From positions 1-62,392 of the forward strand of contig NZ_JABXYX010000038.1 of NCBI RefSeq assembly GCF_017982655.1: a stretch of DNA of 62,392 nt, in the 5' to 3' direction. The translations under genes were made by a program, and so were the position numbers. Under the pieces are notes generated by a model, which ran no database searches, had not been told where the DNA came from, and saw nothing but the letters and a program-made list of their open reading frames with translations. Source of the stretch: Brasilonema sp. CT11. Its GTDB lineage: Bacteria > Cyanobacteriota > Cyanobacteriia > Cyanobacteriales > Nostocaceae. Each line of letters starts with the position of its first letter. The first letter of the stretch is position 1. This document shows, piece after piece, positions 1 to 9,744 of the stretch.

Positions 1-540
1 GCATTCGCCAGGTTATTGTGAGCAGTTGCATTATTTGGGTCGATTTGCAAGGCTTTGCGGTAAGAGGCGATCGCATCTTCGAGTTTGCCTTGATCGGACA
101 GCGCATTCCCCAGGTTATTGTGAGCAATTGCATAATTTGGGTCGATTTGCAAGGCTTTACGGTAAGAGGCGATCGCTTCTTCGAGTTTGCCTTGATCGTA
201 CAGCGCATTCGCCAGGTTATTGTGAGCAGTTGCATAATTTGGGTCGATTTGCAAGGCTTTACGGTAAGAGGCGATCGCATCTTCGAGTTTGCCTTGATCG
301 GACAGCGCATTCCCCAGGTTATTGTGAGCAGCTGCATAATTTGGGTCGATTTGCAAGGCTTGGCGGTAAGAGGCGATCGCTTCATCGAGTTTGCCTTGAT
401 TTTTCAGCGCATACCCTAGGTTATTGTGAGCAGTTGCATAATTTGGGTCGATTTGTAAGGCTTTACGGTAAGAGGCGATCGCTTCATCGAGTTTGCCTTG
501 ATTGTACAGCGCTAACCCCTGGTTAAAGTGAACGGTTACA
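1..540 (-). repeat. 102-bp tandem repeat array encoding TPRs
   Basis: Units of 102 bp begin at 1, 103, 205, 307 and 409, with a degenerate copy from about 511. Each encodes one 34-residue TPR with the pattern [12 protein letters not shown] followed by [12 protein letters not shown]. Copies differ at only a few bases and each carries a gcgatcgc octamer, so the array is probably homogenised by recombination and variable in copy number. Confidence 0.95.
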
Positions 541-2354
541 ATTTTACTAATTGTATCAGTAGTGTTTTCCTTTATAGTCTGCTGTTCCAACTCGTCAGCC
601 AAACGCGCATACTCCCCTCCCAATTGTCTTAAAACTTGAGCCTTGAACTGTGCAAAGGGACGAATCTTTGTTTCCAGAGAATCTTCCCCCTGAGACGCGG
701 GTACAAGTAAACGCGCTTCAAATTCCCGTACTGATAAACCGAGTCGTTTAGCGACAAACTCAGATACGTTATCAATAACTGAAATTGTTTTACTCACTGG
801 GACAGACTCTAACAGTAATTCCCTTATCCCCTCAACAAATTCATACTCAATATAATCAGCGTCTGTATATTGGCGAATTGGTGTTAGAGGTTTAAGCAGT
901 CCACTCATAAACACCTCCGCCACATGAATTTGTAATGATTGTGGGAGGAGAGTTTGCTGAATCAGGTGCACGACTGGTAAACTCACAGGTGCAGCTGCCA
1001 TTAATCCAGCTAACCGACGAGCAAGGGGAGAAGCTGTGGCGCGAAATCGACTGACTAACGCTGCTGGAGTCAGGTTGAGTTGTTTGTGTTCTGTAGATTG
1101 TTGAGTGTCGCTGTGTTCATACCAAGTTGCGTTCTGTTGTACTAGCGCTTTAGGGGAGATTGCTTCGTTCCACTTCGTTTCACTCGCAATGACAGGTGAT
1201 ACCTTTGATTGCAACTTGGTATCAACTCCATTTACAGAGGAGAATTTAAATCCTGCTGTTTTTACATTCCCTAAACCTGCTATAACTCGTGACCATAATA
1301 GTAAAGGTTCAGGTTCTAGAGTCACAATAGGAACAGGGATAGAATTTTGGATTATATTTCCGTCTTCTTGGACTGTGTTTTCAATTTCATCAGTTATATC
1401 GTCATCCCAAGTTTCTACAATCAGCTGAGAATTGAAAACTCCAGGGTTAAGGGAATGCAGTTGAACAGGAATTTCTGAAGCTAAAGCTGTTCTTTCCCAA
1501 AGCCGTTCAGGGAGTAATTGCAGAATAGTCATTAAACCCTTACGTCCCCACAACTCTAGCAGTGGATGAATAAACTTGTTTCGCCAAGCAGGAGAAATAC
1601 AATCACTCACCAGTAAAATTAAACGCTGTCCTTTGGAGTCAATCAATACTTCAGGACTATAGGGAGTTGAACTATAAGCACCTGTACTATTTTGAGGGAA
1701 TAATTGTACTTTTGTTTCTGTAACCTTTAATTCCCAAGTTCGCACATCTCGAAATGCACCGTGATGTTTTAAGAGGCGTTGGAGTTCGGTGATAGTCTGT
1801 TTCCAGACAGCAGTTGAACTGCTTTGTTCAACTACCAACGCTAACTCTAACCATCTTTCTGGCGCAGGTTTGAGAACTGGTACCCAAATTTTTTCTTGTG
1901 CAATGCGGTAAACTGTAGCTTCCTCATCCAGTATATTTTCTGTAGGAGATGGAATTTTGCGCATTAAAGGGCGAAGGCCACGTCCTAAATCTAAAGAATT
2001 TCGTAGTGCTACAGCCGCAGGTACTTTGATCGCAATTGCTTGGCGAGTTTCTGGAGACTTTGCGGAACTTGGCACACAAGAGGGAAGAGAAATTTCAGCA
2101 CGAGGTTCTGTAACTTGAGGTGAAGATGCTATCTCTGGAATTTCTTGAGTTTGGGTTTGGAGTTGGTTAGTTGTGGGTGGCTCTGGTTTTGATACTGTTG
2201 ATTGTTGTGATTGTTGCTGTAATCGCTGTTGTAATTGCTGCTGTAATTGCTCAGACTCCTCTATATGAACAGCCAACCAGATAATTTCTGCTAACTCGCG
2301 GGCGGTTAGGTCAAAGCCTGCTTGTTGTAGAATGGCGATCGCCCGCGAAATCAT
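1..2354 (-). CDS. Degenerate vWA / SAV_2336-like protein with C-terminal TPR array (partial, runs off left edge)
   Basis: I read this frame directly: it starts with the ATG at 2354 and stays open to base 1, so the C-terminus lies outside the window. Residues about 165-300 look like a von Willebrand A fold in which the MIDAS is degraded (LVVEQSSS where DxSxS is expected; later LILLVSD), as in SAV_2336-type proteins. A Gln-rich linker (about residues 50-75) precedes it. A helical region follows, and from about residue 605 there are near-identical 34-residue TPRs. The start overlaps the stop of the MoxR gene (ATGA), so the two are probably translationally coupled. Residues about 378-412 come from a MITE-like insertion (1119-1222). 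Inferred role: the vWA-like partner of a vWA-MoxR-VMAP conflict system. Family assignment is by eye. Confidence 0.8.
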   Translation of the reverse strand, partial: MISRAIAILQQAGFDLTARELAEIIWLAVHIEESEQLQQQLQQRLQQQSQQSTVSKPEPPTTNQLQTQTQEIPEIASSPQVTEPRAEISLPSCVPSSAKSPETRQAIAIKVPAAVALRNSLDLGRGLRPLMRKIPSPTENILDEEATVYRIAQEKIWVPVLKPAPERWLELALVVEQSSSTAVWKQTITELQRLLKHHGAFRDVRTWELKVTETKVQLFPQNSTGAYSSTPYSPEVLIDSKGQRLILLVSDCISPAWRNKFIHPLLELWGRKGLMTILQLLPERLWERTALASEIPVQLHSLNPGVFNSQLIVETWDDDITDEIENTVQEDGNIIQNSIPVPIVTLEPEPLLLWSRVIAGLGNVKTAGFKFSSVNGVDTKLQSKVSPVIASETKWNEAISPKALVQQNATWYEHSDTQQSTEHKQLNLTPAALVSRFRATASPLARRLAGLMAAAPVSLPVVHLIQQTLLPQSLQIHVAEVFMSGLLKPLTPIRQYTDADYIEYEFVEGIRELLLESVPVSKTISVIDNVSEFVAKRLGLSVREFEARLLVPASQGEDSLETKIRPFAQFKAQVLRQLGGEYARLADELEQQTIKENTTDTISKIVTVHFNQGLALYNQGKLDEAIASYRKALQIDPNYATAHNNLGYALKNQGKLDEAIASYRQALQIDPNYAAAHNNLGNALSDQGKLEDAIASYRKALQIDPNYATAHNNLANALYDQGKLEEAIASYRKALQIDPNYAIAHNNLGNALSDQGKLEDAIASYRKALQIDPNNATAHNNLAN
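1119..1222. mobile_element. MITE-like insertion inside the vWA-like CDS
   Basis: The ends are inverted repeats: ataccaagttgc at 1119-1130 and gcaacttggtat at 1211-1222. The interior carries the dispersed motif with cattgcgagtgaaacgaag (minus strand). The minus-strand end (GATACCAAGTTGCAATCAAA) matches the end of the insertion sequence at 62265-62284 except for two bases. The host reading frame stays open across it. No clear target duplication could be assigned. Confidence 0.65.
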
Positions 2355-3418
2355 ATCCCCTCTGTACTACTCAAGTATTGCAGCAACCGTTCGATGAACT
2401 TTTCTTTCTTCAGTTCTTTTTCTTCATCATCCCCAGAATCCAGCATCGGAGAATCAGGCAAATCAGCCGTACGGGTTAACATATAAATGGCATTGAGTAA
2501 TTGGTCTGTTGCCAAGTCTCCCTTATCCCGTCGGTTGACAAACTTCTCAATAACTTTGTCTGCTTGTCCAATAATATCGCCTAAATGCGCTTTGACAATC
2601 GCTTCTAACTCCTCACGAGTCGGTTCCCGTAAGTCTAATCTCAAGCAGCGCCGCAAGAAAGCGGGTGGAAATTCTCGTTCGCCGTTACTCGTGAGGATCA
2701 CAAACGGAAACGCCTGACACTGCACCTTTCCTTTAACGATGGGTGTCGTTTGGTTATCGTAAGTTTGTACAACAATTTCCGGAATTTTGTCAGCTATCCG
2801 TGCTAACTCGGGAATTTCAAATTCTCCTTCTTCAAAGATGTTTAATAAATCATTGGGTAAATCAATATCGCTTTTATCCATTTCGTCAATTAATAACACC
2901 TTAGGATTTTTTGAAGGAAGTAACGCTGTTCCCAAGGAACCCAATTGAATATACTTGCCAATTTCCGCTAAATTATCTTTATTATCCTTATCACTATTAT
3001 TCTTGTTACTCTCTTTGTTTTCCTTACCACTCATTTGAGGAATTTGTAACTTTATTTGAGGAGTAACTTGTAACCTCATTTGAGCATCTTGTAACCTACC
3101 AATGGCATCGTAACGATAAAGTCCTTGCTGTAAAGTCGAGCGAGTCGTAATATTCCAACGCAACACTTCTCCCAGTTGTAATTCTTTAGCCACTGCATAA
3201 GCTAAAGTAGTTTTCCCTGTCCCCGGTTTTCCAGTCACCAACAAAGGACGACGTAGATATAAAGCCGCATTGACTAGCTCTATTTCCTCACCCCTCGCCT
3301 GATAAGTCATACCTCGTTCTTCTTTGTCAAATCTGCGCCAGTTAGGAGGCTCAGGAAGACGTTCAATTTCATTGTGAGGTTTTTCAGGAGTTCCTCGAAA
3401 GATTTTCCAAGATGTCAT
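2351..3418 (-). CDS. MoxR-type AAA+ ATPase of a VMAP conflict system
   Basis: 355 aa. Walker A is GKPGTGKT (residues 63-70), Walker B is VLLIDEMD (about 173-180), a sensor-1 region reads [17 protein letters not shown], and Arg residues follow that could act as arginine fingers. A lysine/asparagine-rich low-complexity insert (about residues 130-149) separates the two Walker motifs. MoxR ATPases usually act as chaperone-like remodellers with a vWA partner. Here the gene overlaps both neighbours by 4 bp (ATGA at 3415-3418 and at 2351-2354), placing it in the middle of a three-gene operon with an EAD1-VMAP protein and a vWA-like TPR protein. Family assignment is firm; the conflict-system role is inferred from gene order. 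Confidence 0.9.
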   Translation of the reverse strand: MTSWKIFRGTPEKPHNEIERLPEPPNWRRFDKEERGMTYQARGEEIELVNAALYLRRPLLVTGKPGTGKTTLAYAVAKELQLGEVLRWNITTRSTLQQGLYRYDAIGRLQDAQMRLQVTPQIKLQIPQMSGKENKESNKNNSDKDNKDNLAEIGKYIQLGSLGTALLPSKNPKVLLIDEMDKSDIDLPNDLLNIFEEGEFEIPELARIADKIPEIVVQTYDNQTTPIVKGKVQCQAFPFVILTSNGEREFPPAFLRRCLRLDLREPTREELEAIVKAHLGDIIGQADKVIEKFVNRRDKGDLATDQLLNAIYMLTRTADLPDSPMLDSGDDEEKELKKEKFIERLLQYLSSTEGI

Positions 3419-4830
3419 GATGGCGTTGTATATTCAATCTGAGGTGGCAATATATAAGGATTTTCCCATAGCAAGGAGAGATGATGTCCAATGCGCTGCT
3501 CAGACTTTTCAGGAAAATCACATAAGCGCTTTTGTTTGACTTGCTCTGGTAGTTCTGTTATTGAACATGTCAGAAGTTCATCAAGTTCAACTCGATGATT
3601 CAAATTTTCTAATTCTTGTCTTAACCATAACGCAACTGGAATTGCGGTTTGATTCATGACTTTAAAAAATTCTTTAGATGGCGGCTTCATCAATTTTAAA
3701 GCAACAGCACAATCTAGATTTAATTTATAAAGTAGTTTTTCCCAAGAATAACGATCACCAGAGGTACAACACACAGAGCAGGTGTTTTCAGTGAGTTCCT
3801 TTAAAGTCTTCCACTTCTGCACCCAAAGATGTCTGTTAGGATATTTCTTCTCCAGGCGACGACTAGAACGAACAATAACTTTGTATAAACTACCGATAGG
3901 AATTGGTAGTTCTTCCTCTTGCTCAATTCTCCAAGTATCAATCGGCTCGTTTAAAAGTTCATAGGGTAAAAAAATCTCAATCGTTGGTTGGCTAGAGAAG
4001 TCAGTTAGGTATGAAGTGATTTGGCTAAGATAATCTTCTATTAAAGAAGGAATTTGTTCTAGAGTAAATGTTTCTTGTTCATACTCTCGATTTTCTAAAA
4101 ATCTATAACCTTCTCCTGTCTTCTGATTGAAATTCTCATTTTCTCCATTAGGGATAAACCAAGCCGAAACAAAATAACGCTCTTTATGTTGTTTACTTGG
4201 GTATAAGTGAACAATTAGGTGATTTGGTATATTCTGTGTTCGTTCGATTGTTGGTGTCTCATCTTTCGGAGTCAGCAACTTATCAAAATTCTTAAAGTAC
4301 CGCTTGCCTAATTCCTTTAATTTATCTAATTCTTCAGAAGATAGCCTGTTTATTACGTCTCTTAAGAAACGAGCCACAAACTGTTCAGTACGGGTGTCGG
4401 AATTATTCCCTTGAGGCATACCCTCAAGATTATCTAAAATTTGTTCAAGATCATCAACAGTCTCAGCATTTTGATTTATATGCCAATCTTCAGGACAACA
4501 ATCAACATAAGCCTGCTTCATCTGTTTAATATATTTTCCCTTTAAAGGAGCAAGTATTTGAAAAGCATTCATTATAGTAGATAATTTCTGCAAGCAGTAA
4601 TTACCAGGATTACCCCTACGCGCCCCATCAATTAATTTATTAATACTACCTTGACTCTCAAAATTTCTTATCAACTCGAAGAGAACATGCTCATAATCTG
4701 AATCTTGAGGAACTTCTGACTCATCTATATCAATTTCTTCACGCAGCATGACAATCAATTTGTCTCGCCTAGGGTAAGCAGATTTTAGTGCTTTTCTTAT
4801 TTTTTTTATCTCATACCCAGACAAATCCAT
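3415..4830 (-). CDS. EAD1 + VMAP-C domain protein (vWA-MoxR-associated protein)
   Basis: 471 aa. Residues 1-85 match the effector-associated domain EAD1: [18 protein letters not shown] near the start, then [15 protein letters not shown] and a closing ARRGNPGN. The middle is helical. From about residue 255 to the end the protein resembles the C-terminal domain of vWA-MoxR-associated proteins, with [17 protein letters not shown], a CSVCCTSGD segment and [11 protein letters not shown]. In characterised systems such proteins link a MoxR/vWA module to an effector carrying a matching EAD, probably through EAD-EAD contact. No EAD1 effector is visible in the window, so the partner would be encoded elsewhere. 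First gene of the operon; the ATG at 4830 is the best start, with only a weak Shine-Dalgarno. Confidence 0.82.
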   Translation of the reverse strand: MDLSGYEIKKIRKALKSAYPRRDKLIVMLREEIDIDESEVPQDSDYEHVLFELIRNFESQGSINKLIDGARRGNPGNYCLQKLSTIMNAFQILAPLKGKYIKQMKQAYVDCCPEDWHINQNAETVDDLEQILDNLEGMPQGNNSDTRTEQFVARFLRDVINRLSSEELDKLKELGKRYFKNFDKLLTPKDETPTIERTQNIPNHLIVHLYPSKQHKERYFVSAWFIPNGENENFNQKTGEGYRFLENREYEQETFTLEQIPSLIEDYLSQITSYLTDFSSQPTIEIFLPYELLNEPIDTWRIEQEEELPIPIGSLYKVIVRSSRRLEKKYPNRHLWVQKWKTLKELTENTCSVCCTSGDRYSWEKLLYKLNLDCAVALKLMKPPSKEFFKVMNQTAIPVALWLRQELENLNHRVELDELLTCSITELPEQVKQKRLCDFPEKSEQRIGHHLSLLWENPYILPPQIEYTTPS

Positions 4831-5266
4831 GAGTGACTACCCCATCCCTACCAAAATGAACATTTATAGCTGTTAACTCCATTCAAGTATCTACACCCTG
4901 GTTTTATTTGTTTCCGGAGATCAACTTTCCTATATTAAGTATAAAATATTTTTCTATTGGTTGCTCGCTACATAAATCAGCCAATAAACCTTGCTTTTTC
5001 AGTCAGGACTTACGCATTTCAACGTAATTCCGTTCGCAGCGAGGGACAGCGTGCGCTTTGCGCTTACGTTCCACTCGCGGCGGACATACCTTGAAATTTT
5101 TACGCCGACTTACTAAATCTGTATGATCCCTAGATTTAAAATTTCTTATAATATAAAAACAAAGCCAATCAAGAAAGCTTCACCTTAAACTCAAACGTTT
5201 AAATCTTGGTTGTGTATTTGTAGGAAATTCGTGAGTCAACCTTTTGTTCAGGAATAACACTGGCAC
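4831..5266. other. Intergenic region with repeat fragments, upstream of Hsp20 and the VMAP operon
   Basis: Divergent promoter region. It holds one MITE-like end (caggacttacgca, 5004-5016) without a convincing partner end, then a GC-rich repeat patch at about 5027-5095 (cgttcgcagcgagggac and gtgcgctttgcgcttacg), unlike its AT-rich surroundings. A TATAAT at 5148-5153 could serve the Hsp20 gene, but no good -35 is seen. No gene recognised. Confidence 0.5.
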
Positions 5267-5267
5267 A

Positions 5268-5275
5268 AAGGAGGT
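5268..5275 (+). promoter_or_regulatory. Strong ribosome binding site for Hsp20
   Basis: aaggaggt lies 9 bases before the ATG at 5285. It is the clearest Shine-Dalgarno in the left part of the window and fixes the start. Confidence 0.85.
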
Positions 5276-5284
5276 AATTACAGT

Positions 5285-5785
5285 ATGGCACTAATACGTT
5301 GGCGACCATTCCAAGAAATTGAAATCCTGAATCGTCAAATGGATAAAATTTTTGACGACTTTTTCAGTCACAGTCGCGAAATGACAACAAGTTGGACTCC
5401 AGCAGTTGAACTGAAAGATACAGATGAAAACTTGACCTTACGTGCTGAACTTCCTGGTGTGGAAGGTAAAGATTTGGAAGTTCAAATCACACGACAAGTA
5501 ATTTACATTGCTGGTGAAACTCGTTATGAAAGCACCAATTCACAACGTGGCTACTTCAGATCTGAGTTACGGTATGGAAAGTTTCAACGAACTATTTCCC
5601 TACCTGTTCCAGTCAAGAATGAGGAGGTGAAAGCAGAGTTCAAAAATGGTATTTTGACTTTAACACTACCTAAAATACAAGAAGCCAGGTTCAAAGTTGT
5701 GAAACTCAACTTCACTGATGACAATAAGGTGCTAACTGATTCTGTATCTGGGACAGTTGTTGATCTCTCGGTTCAAAAAACTTAG
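5285..5785 (+). CDS. hspA: Small heat shock protein, Hsp20/alpha-crystallin family
   Basis: 166 aa, ATP-independent holdase chaperone expected in the cytoplasm or at thylakoid membranes. The N-terminus (RWRPFQEIEILNRQMDKIF) is the usual one for cyanobacterial HspA. The alpha-crystallin domain runs from about residue 40 to 140, including LRAELPGVEGKDLEV and the conserved C-terminal strand signature FKNGILTLTLPK. Cyanobacterial family members are about 145-150 aa; the extra length here is a C-terminal tail after the crystallin domain. It is monocistronic, facing away from the VMAP operon, and a hairpin lies 35 bp downstream. Heat induction is expected from the family; no operator was identified. 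Confidence 0.93.
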   Translation: MALIRWRPFQEIEILNRQMDKIFDDFFSHSREMTTSWTPAVELKDTDENLTLRAELPGVEGKDLEVQITRQVIYIAGETRYESTNSQRGYFRSELRYGKFQRTISLPVPVKNEEVKAEFKNGILTLTLPKIQEARFKVVKLNFTDDNKVLTDSVSGTVVDLSVQKT

Positions 5786-5819
5786 GTTAACTGACCATAA
5801 CAGATATTAAATAACAAAT

Positions 5820-5857
5820 CCCCATGAAAAGTGTCCGGATATACGCATTTCATGGGG
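5820..5857 (+). terminator. Stem-loop after Hsp20
   Basis: ccccatgaaa (5820-5829) pairs perfectly with tttcatgggg (5848-5857) around an 18-nt loop. No clean T-run follows, so it may be a terminator or an mRNA-stabilising hairpin. Confidence 0.55.
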
Positions 5858-6155
5858 AATATCTATAATATTGAAGCTTAGTTTTGAAACTCTTTCTTCT
5901 ATAGTTCGTTTTTGCAAGCATTCTTAACATAGCCTTAACTTTTCTCACTATCGCGTCAACGAATTTTGAGCTAAATACTCTACGCTTAGCTTTATGTATT
6001 AATTAAGTTATGGAAAGAAAACAATCTTAAAATAAATATTTATACTTCGTTTTTCTGGAATGATTCAAAAATCTATGTAATATACATATGATTAATGATA
6101 GCTACATTGCGATTAGTAGAAAAACAGTAATCTAAATCTGGCTCAACAAAAAACT
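5858..6155. other. AT-rich gap between Hsp20 and the STAND NTPase
   Basis: No ORF, repeat or RNA gene recognised. It must contain the promoter of the NTPase gene; only weak AT-rich -10-like hexamers are visible. Confidence 0.4.
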
Positions 6156-8624
6156 ATGACTGAAAATACTATAATAACAAACGTCTTGGAAGAAGTGAAT
6201 GGTCAACTGGTAGTTGGAAATTGGGTCATAAAGATGAATTCACCTCACGGTGCTAGTGTAAATATAGCAACTGAGGAAGAAAAACCGACTTTGCGCTCGC
6301 ATTCCACCCCATTGATACTTCAGCAACCTTTCGACTTCGCTACTTCGGCTTATCTCGACTCCGCTCGATACAAGTCGCTCAGTACAAGTCAGGGTAAACC
6401 CTCAGATAATTTTCTGGATCGACAAGAATTAGTCAAAGAAGCTATTGCTACCTTTCAAGCTGGGCAATCAGTAGAATTTTACAGTCCATCTGGTTTTGGG
6501 AAAACAGTTTTATTACGTCACTTAGAGCATAACCCTCAAGTCAAATCACTTTTCGCTGCTGGTGTCATTAGCTTATCTCCTCTCCATCCAAATGTAGGAG
6601 ATTTACTTCAGTTCATATGGGATGCTTTTTATGAAAGCAACATTCCTTATAAACCAACTCCTCAGCAAATTTGTCAACAACTTCACACAAAACAGGCTCT
6701 TGTCGTCTTAGATGATGATCCACTTATTCAAGACGAATTGCAAGAGCTGATAAATGTAGTGCCCAACTGCACCTTCCTGGTTGCTTCATCAACGAGTCGC
6801 ATCAAGAAAAAGGGGCATTCAATGAAGCTTTCTGGACTTCCCATGAATGATGCTCTGGTTTTGATGCAAAGGGAATTGCAACGTCCTTTGAATATAGAAG
6901 AACAAGAGAAAGCAAAATCGCTATATAAGATTTTAGATGGGCAGCCAATGCGCCTGCGGATAGTGATGGCGAGTATACACCAACAAAGGCGATCGCTTTC
7001 CGAAGTAGTTAGTCAATTGCCTACCTCTGCTTCAAGCAACTATCTACTTGAACAAATAATAACATCGTTATCAACATCAGAAAAAACAATTCTGGAGTTG
7101 TTAACTATTATGGGTGATGTTGGGCTTGATCATCAACAAATTACTGACATCACACAAATTTCAGATGCTTTTGACAGACTCGAAAAACTACGCAAGCATC
7201 ATCTTGTGCAGCTTGATGGCTCTCGATATAAAGTCACTAAAACTATAGTAGAGATTTTACCGCCAGAATCGAAGTTGACAGCATCTGTGGAAAAAGCGAT
7301 CGCCTACTTTGTAAATTGGACTGAACGCCACCAACAGCAACCCAATATCTTCTTAGCAGAAATTGATGCGATTGCGCAAATCTTGGAAGTCGCAGTCAGA
7401 AATAGGCGTTGGCAAGATATCTTACGCTTGGTAAAAGTAGTGGAAGGTACACTCGCTTTAAGTAAGCAATGGGGTTTGTGGGAACAAGTACTCCAAAGGG
7501 GACTACAAGCATCTCAAGCTGAAAAAGATAGATCTGTGCAAGCGTGGATATTGCATCAACTAGGAACTCGTGCTCTTTGTTTGGAAGAAAACACCACAGC
7601 TTACAATTACCTAACCAAAGCAATACAATTACGAGAATCTCTTGATGATGACATGGGAGTTGCAGCAACTGGCCACAATCTTAAATTGCTGAACCACTTT
7701 TCATCTTCACAAACTCATGCCAGTCAGCAAAAAAATATCGGTACAAATATTCCCGATTCACAAACTCATGCCAGTCAGCAAACAAATATCGGTACAAATA
7801 TTTCCGATCAAATAGTTGGAGAAGAAGATACCAGCTTGCAGCCACCCCCAGCTCCGCACCTGGTGACCAGAATGAATATAGTATCACCAGATAATAATTT
7901 TCACTCCAACAAAACTGGCTATAAAAATATTTTGGTTTCTTCAACAAAAATCATCACAACTGGAATTTTAGCAGCAGGAGGATTGTTCGCTTTCTTTCAT
8001 TGGTATCGTGTCACACCCTCACCACCCGCAAAATCCACTTCTAAACCCACAACAACTGTTAAACCCTCATCTGTTCCCAAACAGGAACCCACAGTAACCC
8101 CCACACCGTTACCAATTGTCGAATCTCCATCCACAATTATTACTCCGTCCTCACCTCTTCCTGCACCAATAATCAAAGTCAGTCCACCAATCACACCAGA
8201 TCTAGAAAACGAACAGCCAGTAGTTCCCAAACGCCAGAAATCAAAAATAAAGCCAACAACAACACCCGCGAAATCAAAACCACCCACATTCACAAAACCA
8301 ACAACAGCACCTGCAACATCAGATGCACCCACATTCACAAAACCAACTCCAGACGTAACTACAGTACCAACACCCACACCACAAGCCACCCCTACCCCAA
8401 CTTTCACGCCGTCGGTGACACCCAATGTTGAAAAAAATCAACCAACCGTAGAACCTACGCCTACTCCGACTTTTACACCAATTCCAACTCCAACACCCAC
8501 ATCACAAGTCCAAGCCATACCGACTCCAGCAGTGACAATAACACCAATTGAGCAAGTACCAAAATCAATGATTGAGAACAACACACAACTCAAGACGGAG
8601 AATACACCTAGCGCGAGTCAGTAG
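6156..8624 (+). CDS. STAND/NB-ARC-like NTPase with TPR-like helices, one membrane segment and Pro/Thr-rich tail
   Basis: 822 aa. A short beta-rich N-terminal segment (VVGNWVIKMNSPHGASVNIA, about residues 19-40) matches one seen at the front of many cyanobacterial NTPases. A P-loop follows (SPSGFGKT, Lys116), then a Walker-B-like run ALVVLDDDP, a GxP-type motif (LDGQPMRLRIV), winged-helix-like sequence and helical repeats to about residue 510. An 18-residue unit is duplicated (SQTHASQQ..NIGTNI). A single hydrophobic stretch lies near residues 590-613, followed by about 200 residues rich in Pro and Thr, probably outside the cytoplasm. Residues about 60-80 derive from a palindromic repeat. Such proteins are signal-sensing switches; the ligand is unknown, and no effector domain or EAD was recognised. 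Confidence 0.7.
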   Translation: MTENTIITNVLEEVNGQLVVGNWVIKMNSPHGASVNIATEEEKPTLRSHSTPLILQQPFDFATSAYLDSARYKSLSTSQGKPSDNFLDRQELVKEAIATFQAGQSVEFYSPSGFGKTVLLRHLEHNPQVKSLFAAGVISLSPLHPNVGDLLQFIWDAFYESNIPYKPTPQQICQQLHTKQALVVLDDDPLIQDELQELINVVPNCTFLVASSTSRIKKKGHSMKLSGLPMNDALVLMQRELQRPLNIEEQEKAKSLYKILDGQPMRLRIVMASIHQQRRSLSEVVSQLPTSASSNYLLEQIITSLSTSEKTILELLTIMGDVGLDHQQITDITQISDAFDRLEKLRKHHLVQLDGSRYKVTKTIVEILPPESKLTASVEKAIAYFVNWTERHQQQPNIFLAEIDAIAQILEVAVRNRRWQDILRLVKVVEGTLALSKQWGLWEQVLQRGLQASQAEKDRSVQAWILHQLGTRALCLEENTTAYNYLTKAIQLRESLDDDMGVAATGHNLKLLNHFSSSQTHASQQKNIGTNIPDSQTHASQQTNIGTNISDQIVGEEDTSLQPPPAPHLVTRMNIVSPDNNFHSNKTGYKNILVSSTKIITTGILAAGGLFAFFHWYRVTPSPPAKSTSKPTTTVKPSSVPKQEPTVTPTPLPIVESPSTIITPSSPLPAPIIKVSPPITPDLENEQPVVPKRQKSKIKPTTTPAKSKPPTFTKPTTAPATSDAPTFTKPTPDVTTVPTPTPQATPTPTFTPSVTPNVEKNQPTVEPTPTPTFTPIPTPTPTSQVQAIPTPAVTITPIEQVPKSMIENNTQLKTENTPSASQ
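6331..6402. repeat. Palindromic repeat element inside the NTPase CDS
   Basis: Short inverted segments of the type tcgacttcgct and ctcgactccgctcgatac, followed by gctcagtacaagtc (6377-6390), which recurs with one change in the first TonB gene (33910-33923). It is translated in frame as SAYLDSARYKSLSTSQG, a sequence unlike the rest of the protein. Confidence 0.6.
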
Positions 8625-8647
8625 GTCTTCAATTGGGTCGAATCAGG

Positions 8648-9556
8648 TTAATTGAATCCTAATTTTTCCAAAACTGGTCTGGTGGAAACAATATGCCGAT
8701 CTAAACCAAGTTCTTTAGGACTGACACCAACTGCTAAAGCAATCAGCTGGGGTAAATGCAGTATTGGTAAATCGAGTTCCCGTCCAATGACCTTTTCCAC
8801 CTCTTTTTGACGAGAATCCAAATTCAGGTGACAAAGAGGACAAGGTGTCACTATACAATCTGCACCAGCTTCTATGGCTTCTTGAATATGCATTCCAGCC
8901 ATTTTAAAAGATTGAGTCGTGGCATAACTAGAAAGAGGCCAACCGCAACATTGCGTACGACCTTTGTAATAAATAGGTTCTGCTCCTACCGTACGAAAGA
9001 CATTTTCCATCGCCTTTGGTTGGAAGGGGTCATCATAAGGCATGGATTTTTGCGCACGCAGGAGATAACAGCCATAAAAAGCTGCACATTTTAATCCAGT
9101 TAACTTACGATTGACACGTTTTTTAATTTCTTCTAAACCGTAGTCGGTTACTAAAGCATAAAGCAGATGTTTGACCTCTGTCGTTCCTCGATAGGGCGAA
9201 CACCCTTCTTTTTGCAGCAAGCCGTTCACTTGTTCAAGGTATGCTGGATTTGTTTTTTGGCATTGTTTAAGGTGTTCGTCAACGTGACCAATAACACCCT
9301 GACAAGTACTGCAATGAGTTAGCAGTGGTAGATTTAACTCTTCAGCTAAAGCAATGTTGCGTGCATTAACCGTATCTTCCAACATTTGGGAATCTTCTTT
9401 AAACGTGCCGGAACCACAGCAAGCAGCTTTTTTGAGTTCTATGAGTTCGATGTCTAAGGCTTGGGTTAGGGCAACAGTTGATTGATGAAGCTCCCGACAA
9501 GCTCCTTGGGCAACACAACCTGGAAAGTATGCGTATTTCAATGTATGGGTTAGCAT
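8648..9556 (-). CDS. HdrB-like CCG-domain protein (heterodisulfide reductase subunit B family)
   Basis: 302 aa. It has two cysteine-rich CCG domains: the first with C14..C20 and AACCGSG (Cys46-Cys47), the second with a Cys near residue 160 and QCCGWP at about residue 207. These Cx(n)CCGx(n)CxxC modules bind non-cubane or 4Fe-4S clusters in heterodisulfide reductase, succinate dehydrogenase SdhE and related electron-transfer proteins. No HdrA or HdrC gene is adjacent, so in this cyanobacterium it probably serves a different redox partner, perhaps a succinate dehydrogenase. It is divergent from acpP across 188 bp. The ATG at 9556 opens directly into the conserved YFPGC motif. Confidence 0.85.
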   Translation of the reverse strand: MLTHTLKYAYFPGCVAQGACRELHQSTVALTQALDIELIELKKAACCGSGTFKEDSQMLEDTVNARNIALAEELNLPLLTHCSTCQGVIGHVDEHLKQCQKTNPAYLEQVNGLLQKEGCSPYRGTTEVKHLLYALVTDYGLEEIKKRVNRKLTGLKCAAFYGCYLLRAQKSMPYDDPFQPKAMENVFRTVGAEPIYYKGRTQCCGWPLSSYATTQSFKMAGMHIQEAIEAGADCIVTPCPLCHLNLDSRQKEVEKVIGRELDLPILHLPQLIALAVGVSPKELGLDRHIVSTRPVLEKLGFN

Positions 9557-9744
9557 AGTATTTTAGTTAGTCAATAACTGTTTTATCATTACTTGTTTAT
9601 TTTGAGGAAGCGGCCGAGCGATTTTCACTAAAGAAAATCCCTTAACAGTGTACGGGTGCTCGCGCTTTCCGATAAGATGAATATGCCCAAAAATATATCC
9701 ACCATAAACAGCGGATTTTAGCAACTGGTTGAGGAATCGTATCT

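Noticed and set aside
18-526. Plus-strand frames of 133 and 166 codons with repeated units
   Set aside because: They are shadows of the minus-strand TPR array. The minus frame is open to the window edge, encodes classic TPRs and overlaps the MoxR stop.
5004-5113. Third complete MITE copy (caggacttacgca to tacgccgacttact)
   Set aside because: The right end is too degenerate and no target duplication is found. Recorded only as a single MITE end.
7997-8425. Minus-strand frame rich in Gly and Val
   Set aside because: Antisense of the Pro/Thr-rich tail of the STAND NTPase.
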